Assembly: GCA_030737875.1 (NCBI GenBank)
Contig: CM060919.1
Location: forward strand, 807,471,160-807,535,159
Source: Allium sativum
Taxonomy: Eukaryota > Streptophyta > Magnoliopsida > Asparagales > Amaryllidaceae
DNA length: 64,000 nucleotides
Direction of reading: 5' to 3'
In this document: piece after piece, positions 63,526 to 64,000 of the stretch
How positions within the stretch are numbered: the stretch's first letter is position 1
How the letters are laid out: each line of letters begins with the position of its first letter
Made by a program: the position numbers and the translations under genes
The notes under the pieces: generated by a model
Database searches by the model: none
Seen by the model: only the letters and a program-made list of their open reading frames with translations
What the model was told of the DNA's origin: nothing

Positions 63526-64000
63526 TTTGGTTTACAAAGAAGAGAACAAGGCACATTAGAACCGTACGAAAGAATTCATCAGATATTGGATTAGTAATAT
63601 CCAATTAGAATGACTCGTTAGAGATAGGATCAGTAGTATCCTAGAACGAGTGTGAAGAGTATATTTTTCAAATGAAAACAAATTGGTTTTGAAATTTAAA
63701 TCAATTATTCGTATTTGATTATCTATTTATATTGAGTTGGACAGTCCAGTATATAAAGATTTTGCGTATACGTCTGATCCACGTGTATTTGAAATTTTAA
63801 TATACTGGATAGATATAGAATCACACTCTAGTCGCCCGAAGATGATTCTGATGATAGTTCGAACATCATCAGAATTGGTATTCGTGTTTCGAAGGTGTGA
63901 TATCTATATATTTCCTATTGATTGGTGTGAGAACCAAAATTAGATAGGGCCTATCGTTGTGATTTGGCATCAAAAATTTGATTTTTGTATATGTATCAAA
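63526..64000 (+). other. Leader of the copy C element
   Basis: This is the internal region downstream of the primer-binding site, up to the window edge. It holds two hairpins (63585-63605 and 63613-63651). A 68-codon frame (63737-63943) has no gag-like motif. The lineage and coding capacity of the element cannot be judged here. Confidence 0.6.
63585..63651 (+). other. Two stem-loops after the primer-binding site
   Basis: Stem-loop 1: ATTGGAT (63585-63591) and ATCCAAT (63599-63605) around the 7-base loop TAGTAAT. Stem-loop 2: ACTCGTT (63613-63619) and AACGAGT (63645-63651) enclosing TAGGAT (63625-63630) and ATCCTA (63638-63643) around the loop CAGTAGT. Stems are perfect. The position fits a packaging or dimerisation signal, which is inference. 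Confidence 0.75.

Overview
The window is plant nuclear DNA. It is AT-rich and consists mostly of nested, decayed transposable elements around one intact host gene. Three things point to a land plant, probably an angiosperm: a ribosomal protein uS12 (RPS23) gene with three spliceosomal introns and a telo-box/site II promoter, fragments of plastid genes (rpoB, psbC), and plant-type retrotransposons (Tekay/Del-like chromovirus, Athila, SIRE-type Copia, L1 LINE, tRNA-derived SINEs, hAT). The species cannot be named from the sequence.

Layout. 1-589: chimeric plastid-derived insert. 590-5467: 5'-truncated giant LTR (copy A). 5468-5995: fragment of a Tekay-like LTR. 6097-6240: SINE. 6300-7240: old LTR-like debris. 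7245-10332: broken L1 LINE with a poly(A) end. 10333-11137: SIRE-type Copia LTR piece with a palindrome cluster. 11834-13958: internally deleted hAT element with 8-bp target duplication. 15869-19283 (minus): intact RPS23, with a MITE-like insert in intron 2. 21562-24340: solo LTR with target duplication TTTGT. About 25950-28808: Ty3/Gypsy LTR end, primer-binding site and broken gag, cut by an Athila element (28810-35857) that is itself truncated inside reverse transcriptase. 37239-46011: reverse-strand Athila-like remnant bounded by CCGAC, whose 5' LTR holds a 5.86-kb solo giant LTR (copy B, 39342-45203, target duplication AATAG). 47851-56463 and beyond: reverse-strand Tekay-type chromovirus with gag, protease, RT, RNase H, integrase and chromodomain all recognisable but broken. 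Its 5' LTR is split at 56463 by a third giant LTR (copy C, 56464-63511, 7.05 kb), followed by an initiator-Met-tRNA primer-binding site and the leader of an element that runs off the window.

The most unusual material is the giant-LTR family (copies A, B, C; target sites and PBS seen directly). All three share a layout: a 5' block with repeated palindromic modules, then a gene-like GC-richer cassette that I could not align between copies, then copy-specific tandem repeats, then a 3' region of about 1.5-3 kb with stems in which both arms change together between copies. The Tekay LTR independently carries a tandem pair of long hairpins with four compensatory base-pair changes. These look like selected RNA or DNA structures in LTRs and are the best candidates for something undescribed.

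RPS23 is the only gene here that I judge functional. The transposon genes are relics, dead by stops, frameshifts or lost catalytic residues. The exception I cannot judge is the element after 63511, whose coding part lies outside the window.
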